Source: CATOSD01 sp965226695
GTDB taxonomy: Bacteria > Chloroflexota > Dehalococcoidia > Lucifugimonadales > CATOSD01
Direction of reading: 5' to 3'
DNA: 64,000 nucleotides
NCBI GenBank assembly: GCA_965226695.1
Contig: OZ245405.1
Coordinates: 62,001-126,000, forward strand
A program made the position numbers and the translations under genes. Each line of letters opens with the position of its first letter. Positions within the stretch are counted from its first letter, which is position 1. Below, piece after piece: positions 60,856 to 64,000 of the stretch. The notes under the pieces were generated by a model. It was not told the origin of the DNA. It ran no database searches and worked only from the letters and a program-made list of their open reading frames with translations.

Positions 60856-62010
60856 TTAGGCCTGGTTCACGAACGCATCCAAAATTCCCTTCTTGGCCGC
60901 TATAACCTGCCGTGTCCTTGTTATGAGGCCCATTTCGCTTAGCGCGTTCAGGTCGCGTGTGATGGTCTTTTCCGTCTTTCCCGCATAGGCCGCGGCCAGC
61001 CTCGGCGTGAGCAGCCGGAGGTCGCGTCGCCGCACCGGTTCCTCCCGCTCTGACAGATCCAGAACCAGGTGCCTGCGCCTGGTATCGGTTGGACTTGAGC
61101 GGTCGCGGAATCTCATGTGAACGTAGTTCGTCCACATATCCTCTCGCATCCGCCCCTTTATCGCATTGACCTGTTCAGTCAAGCCGTCCACGAATCCCTG
61201 GAGGGCGTACACCAGAAAGTCCATCACTCCATTGGGCGCCCTGCTGGATGCGTCCAGTCTGCGGTAGTACTCCCTTCGGGTATCGTTATAGTGGTTGCTC
61301 AAAAGGTGCGTTGCGGGGTTCGGTACGCCTGCGCCAAGCAAGATCTGATATTCCACGAGGCGGGCCACTCTGCCGTTGCCGTCGCCGAAAGGATGAATCC
61401 AGGCAAGGTAAAGATGAGCGACCAGGGCCTTCACAACGGGAAGCGCCAGCTTTGAGTGTCCCAGTTGGGGAGCCATGCCATTGAGCCAATCGCACAGGCG
61501 GCCTAGCAGGTATTCGCAATGTTCAGCGGGAGCTCCCCTGTAGCGCGCAACTCCAACTTCGTGTGTGCGTACGTCGCCGGCCACAATGCCTTCGTCCAGA
61601 TCTAGTCCATCCAGGACCACGGCGTTCAGATACTCGACCCGCTCTGCATCCAGCGCCGGAAGTGGATCGACGTCAAGCATCTCGTTGAATCCACGGAGAA
61701 TGTTCTTGACCTCTACGCCGAGGTACTCTTTCGATGGCGGCAATTGGAGTTCACCTCGTGCCAGCAAGGCGACCTGTTCTTGTGTCAAAGTGTTGCCTTC
61801 GATGGCCGTTGTTGCCTGAGCGCCCTTTTCCAGCGAGACAAGATTCAACTCCTCTGCGGTCTCAGGCATAAGAGGGATGCCTGAGATGACCTCGCATTTC
61901 GAACAGGCGTCCCCCAACAGAGTCCAGAACCTCGTGGGAGCCCTGGTGAGGTCCAACTCAAAGGTTAACCACGGATGAGTATCCAAATAGCCCACAACGC
62001 GCCTCGCCAC
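60856..62010 (-). CDS. Fic-domain protein with N-terminal inhibitory helix and winged-helix tail
   Basis: 384 residues from a GTG at 62010. The Fic motif is HPFGDGNGR (catalytic His), about residue 215. The N-terminal TTAIEGN matches the self-inhibiting S/T-x-x-x-E-G/N of class II Fic enzymes, where the Glu blocks ATP. The C-terminal part has a winged-helix-like LAAAYAGKTEKTITRDLNAL, suggesting DNA binding and transcriptional control. Fic enzymes AMP-ylate or otherwise modify a hydroxyl side chain; the target is unknown. It lies near Mrr and the DUF1828 pair, supporting a conflict role. Confidence 0.9.
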   Translation of the reverse strand: MARRVVGYLDTHPWLTFELDLTRAPTRFWTLLGDACSKCEVISGIPLMPETAEELNLVSLEKGAQATTAIEGNTLTQEQVALLARGELQLPPSKEYLGVEVKNILRGFNEMLDVDPLPALDAERVEYLNAVVLDGLDLDEGIVAGDVRTHEVGVARYRGAPAEHCEYLLGRLCDWLNGMAPQLGHSKLALPVVKALVAHLYLAWIHPFGDGNGRVARLVEYQILLGAGVPNPATHLLSNHYNDTRREYYRRLDASSRAPNGVMDFLVYALQGFVDGLTEQVNAIKGRMREDMWTNYVHMRFRDRSSPTDTRRRHLVLDLSEREEPVRRRDLRLLTPRLAAAYAGKTEKTITRDLNALSEMGLITRTRQVIAAKKGILDAFVNQA

Positions 62011-62467
62011 AAAGAATATGCCCGAACCGCGGCATATCTATATTTTACAGTCCATTTTGTCCCATGCAAATGTCCGCTACCTGACTGGGAACAGGAAGCA
62101 TGCCATTCTGGTAAGCCGACAGCGGCACAGGGATGGTTGACCCCCGTCCGAGACGGGCGCCTCGACAACAGCCGTACCGCCGACTTCCCGCGGTAGCCGG
62201 TCACCGCCACCACCTCGTCCGGTATCCTTCCCTGCTCGGTCCTGTCGGCTTTGCGGTGCCTCTCCGACCCTCGCCGTGCCGCCAACCGGACGGCCACAGG
62301 CGCGGCTGACACCCCACCGAATCATTGACATGGCGCGCTCCCGCTGGCTATCATGAACTGTGGGCGGAACGCTCCCGCAAGGGATGAGGCGCGCCCGATC
62401 CCGGACGCCAAACCGGGGCTATCGCACAAGACCAACCAGAGTGCCGAACAGGCCGGGAGGCTTACAC
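62011..62467. other. 457-bp intergenic region with transposase remnant
   Basis: Has a TATAGA-like -10 for the Fic gene (minus strand) at about 62031-62045, then a decayed transposase fragment (62140-62312) and the leader of the DapA-like gene. Confidence 0.5.
62140..62312 (-). pseudogene. decayed transposase/integrase N-terminal fragment
   Basis: A 57-residue stretch with RGSERHRKADRTEQGRIPDE and VVAVTGYRGKSAVRLLSRRP. I recognise it as the N-terminal helix-turn-helix portion found in many integrase-like transposases (R-x-x-x-x-K-x-x-I-L-D-E-F-x-x-x-T-G-Y-H-R-K-x-A-I-R-L-L). The frame breaks after RTG. The rest of the transposase is absent. It is evidence of past insertion next to the defence-like island. 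Confidence 0.5.
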
Positions 62468-63430
62468 ATGGCCGAGTACACCAAGGACGAGGCCCTGGAC
62501 TGGGCGCGCGAAAACCTCCGCGGACAGTGGACCACCTTGATGACGCCCTTCACTCCGGACGATGAGCTGGACGAGGAGGGGCTACGCGGCAACATTCGGC
62601 ACATCCGGCAGCTCGGCACACACGGCGGCGGCTGCACCTGGGGCATGGGCGAGTTCTGGAGCCTGACCCGCGAGGAGCGGATGCGCGTGTTCGACGTGGT
62701 GGCCGACGAGGCCGGCGGCGATTGGCCGATCGGCGCGCACGTTACCCACACCGCCTACAAGGAGATGCTCGCGCTCGCCGACCACGCGGAACAGGCCGGG
62801 TTCGACCTGCTGATTGCCGCCGCGCCGTACATGGTGACCAAGACCGAGCAGCAGGTTGAGGACTACATAAGACTGCTGGCCGACAACACCCCGCTCGCCA
62901 TAATGTTCTACAACTCGCCCCAGTTCGGAATCGTGGTGAGCGCCGAGGGGCTGGAGCGGATCTGCCAGATCCCCAACGTCGTGGGCGTGAAGGAGGCCAG
63001 CTTCAACCAGGCGCTCTCCATCGAGACCCACGTCCGCGTGGGCCGCGACGCCATCATCAGCACGCCCGACGAGTGGATACTCAGCAAGGGCAAGGAGCTG
63101 GGTTTCGAGCAGCAGGTCATGTTCGCCAACACGTCGGACTGGCGCTTCGACCGGCCCGGGCGCAACTACTACGTCCAGTTCATCGACCGCGCCATGCGGG
63201 GCGACCTGGACCTGGAGTTCTACGACGCCCACGTCGCGCCGGTGAAGCAAGTCTCGGACAAGTGGTGGGGCAGGACCGTGCAGAAGTTCGGCGGGGCTCT
63301 GCCTGTGCCCTTGTGCAAGTACTGGGGCGAGCTGATGGGCATGGCGGGAGGCCACGTCCGAGCGCCGCACGGCAACCTGACCGACGAAGAGAAGGAAGAG
63401 CTCAGGGTCGACCTCGAAGGCGTGGTCTAA
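62468..63430 (+). CDS. dihydrodipicolinate synthase family (DapA-like) aldolase/lyase
   Basis: 320 residues from ATG 62468 with GGGAGG 6 bases upstream. The (beta/alpha)8 barrel shows MTPFTPDDELD, GCTWGMGEFWSLTREER, the catalytic YNSPQF (Tyr) and VVGVKEAS (Schiff-base Lys). The GEFWSL in place of GTTGE near the start, and HVRAPHGNLTDEEKEEL at the end, differ from housekeeping DapA. An aldolase for a keto-acid or sugar-acid substrate is therefore more likely than lysine synthesis. The next gene, an MfnB-like synthase, follows after a hairpin. Confidence 0.87.
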   Translation: MAEYTKDEALDWARENLRGQWTTLMTPFTPDDELDEEGLRGNIRHIRQLGTHGGGCTWGMGEFWSLTREERMRVFDVVADEAGGDWPIGAHVTHTAYKEMLALADHAEQAGFDLLIAAAPYMVTKTEQQVEDYIRLLADNTPLAIMFYNSPQFGIVVSAEGLERICQIPNVVGVKEASFNQALSIETHVRVGRDAIISTPDEWILSKGKELGFEQQVMFANTSDWRFDRPGRNYYVQFIDRAMRGDLDLEFYDAHVAPVKQVSDKWWGRTVQKFGGALPVPLCKYWGELMGMAGGHVRAPHGNLTDEEKEELRVDLEGVV

Positions 63431-63473
63431 GTCCCTTCCCCCTCAATGGGGGAAGGTTAGGATGGGGGTGGAT
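63431..63473. repeat. interspersed hairpin repeat, family B-related
   Basis: A 9-bp stem (CCTTCCCCC and GGGGGAAGG around TCAAT), then TTAGGATGGGGGTGG, just after the DapA-like stop. Confidence 0.6.
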
Positions 63474-63530
63474 GAAAGGCAGTCGCCCGCCGCCTTCAAC
63501 CCGATCTCACACAACAGCCGGGAGAATCAG

Positions 63531-64000
63531 ATGATACTGATGGTTAGCGTCCAGGACCTGGACGAGGCCCTACAGGCCGTCAAGGGCGGCGCGGACATCG
63601 TAGACGTGAAGAACCTGCAAGAGGCGCTGGTCGGCTCGGCTCACCCGCACGTGGTGAAGCAGGTGCGCGAGGCCGTGCCGATGGCGAACCACGCGAGCGT
63701 GACGCTGGGCGTGGTGCCCAACCAGGTCGGCACCGTGGCCATGGCTGTCTACACCGCGGGCGTGCTGCAGGCCACCTCGGTGAAGGTGGGCTTCATGAAC
63801 ACCGAGTACGACGCGGCGGTCGAGACGCTGCTCGCCTCCCGCGAGGCGCTCGAGGGCTTCGACACCAAGCTCATCGGCTCGCTGTTCGCCGACAACCCCC
63901 TGTACGACGGCCTCGACGCGCACCACATGCCGCAGCTCGCCGAGGACGGCAAGTGCGACGGCTGGCTCATCGACACCCTGACCAAGGACGGGCGAAACCT
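63531..64000 (+). CDS. MfnB-like (5-formylfuran-3-yl)methyl phosphate synthase, partial
   Basis: It begins at ATG 63531 with GGGAGA upstream and runs off the window (156 residues seen). The signature GGADIVDVKN places the conserved Lys at residue 27, SVKVG gives Lys85, and LIDTLTKDG gives Asp148 and Lys152. From memory these correspond to the catalytic Lys27, Lys85, Asp151 and Lys155 of the methanogen enzyme. MfnB joins two glyceraldehyde-3-phosphates into the furan of methanofuran. Non-methanogen homologues are known, and the actual product here is unproven. Confidence 0.8.
   Translation, partial: MILMVSVQDLDEALQAVKGGADIVDVKNLQEALVGSAHPHVVKQVREAVPMANHASVTLGVVPNQVGTVAMAVYTAGVLQATSVKVGFMNTEYDAAVETLLASREALEGFDTKLIGSLFADNPLYDGLDAHHMPQLAEDGKCDGWLIDTLTKDGRN

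Noticed and set aside
1..64000. tRNA, rRNA and CRISPR arrays
   Set aside because: I scanned the intergenic spacers for tRNA cloverleaf ends, rRNA landmarks and regularly spaced repeats and found none. The S6 and TSP3 repeats are coding and not CRISPR-like.

Overview
The window looks like a piece of a high-GC bacterial chromosome from the phylum Chloroflexota, most likely a SAR202/Dehalococcoidia-type lineage. That placement rests on gene content and is an inference: an rpsF-ssb-rpsR cluster, an rsmH-ftsA-ftsZ cluster without the usual mur/fts genes, an F420-type LLM oxidoreductase, and many scattered catabolic enzymes (cyclase, amidohydrolase, amidase, phosphotriesterase, DapA-like, VOC). No rRNA, tRNA or CRISPR array was recognised.

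Layout. 0.2-6.4 kb: a lipoprotein, homoserine dehydrogenase, a membrane-anchored PpiC/SurA-like foldase and rpsR-ssb-rpsF, all on the minus strand; the rpsF tail is a 30-bp tandem repeat broken by indels. 6.7-18.9 kb: an AlbA/Schlafen-type regulator, cyclase, MgtE Mg2+ transporter, a frameshifted membrane gene, amidohydrolase, a glutamine-synthetase-family ligase, a lipoprotein, a VOC protein and an amidase. 19.1-20.2 kb: a DNA methyltransferase followed by only the N-terminal stub of a BglII/BstYI-like restriction enzyme. 20.2-26.5 kb (minus): a three-gene operon of a divergent tubulin/FtsZ-like GTPase, a membrane protein with a probable cytosolic coiled coil, and a 1208-residue surface protein with about 41 calcium-binding TSP3-type repeats; it is preceded by a direct-repeat operator array. 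26.8-28.9 kb: two oligopeptide ABC ATPases and a terminator. 29-34.2 kb (minus): an AGPS-like FAD oxidase, then ftsZ, ftsA and rsmH.

34.4-43.4 kb: mogA/moaB, trmD, an ICL/PEP-mutase family lyase, a geranylgeranyl-reductase-like flavoprotein, galU, a TPR protein, a DCC protein, a Tat-type sulfite-oxidase-like molybdoenzyme, a VOC protein and a phosphotriesterase. 43.4-46.2 kb: a lower-GC island with an XRE-ImmA/IrrE protein and an unknown partner, bounded by a 26-bp perfect direct repeat. 46.4-55.7 kb: an LLM oxidoreductase, M16 peptidase, 3-hydroxyisobutyrate-dehydrogenase-like enzyme, two thioredoxin-fold lipoproteins and a GlcD/GlcF-like fusion. 56.1-62.3 kb: a conflict/defence-like island (methyltransferase-like protein + DUF1848, Mrr-like nuclease, DUF6978-like + DUF1828-like pair, Fic protein, transposase remnant). 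62.4-64 kb: a DapA-family enzyme and the start of an MfnB-like furan phosphate synthase, cut by the window edge.

The best candidate for an undescribed system is the tubulin-like / coiled-coil / TSP3 operon, which could couple a cytosolic GTPase filament to a long calcium-stiffened surface rod. The 56-62 kb island is the second candidate. Several families of short interspersed hairpin repeats lie between genes, and one copy is translated inside a lipoprotein gene. Four convergent gene pairs end on a shared CTAG, and two or three genes appear to be expressed from leaderless transcripts.
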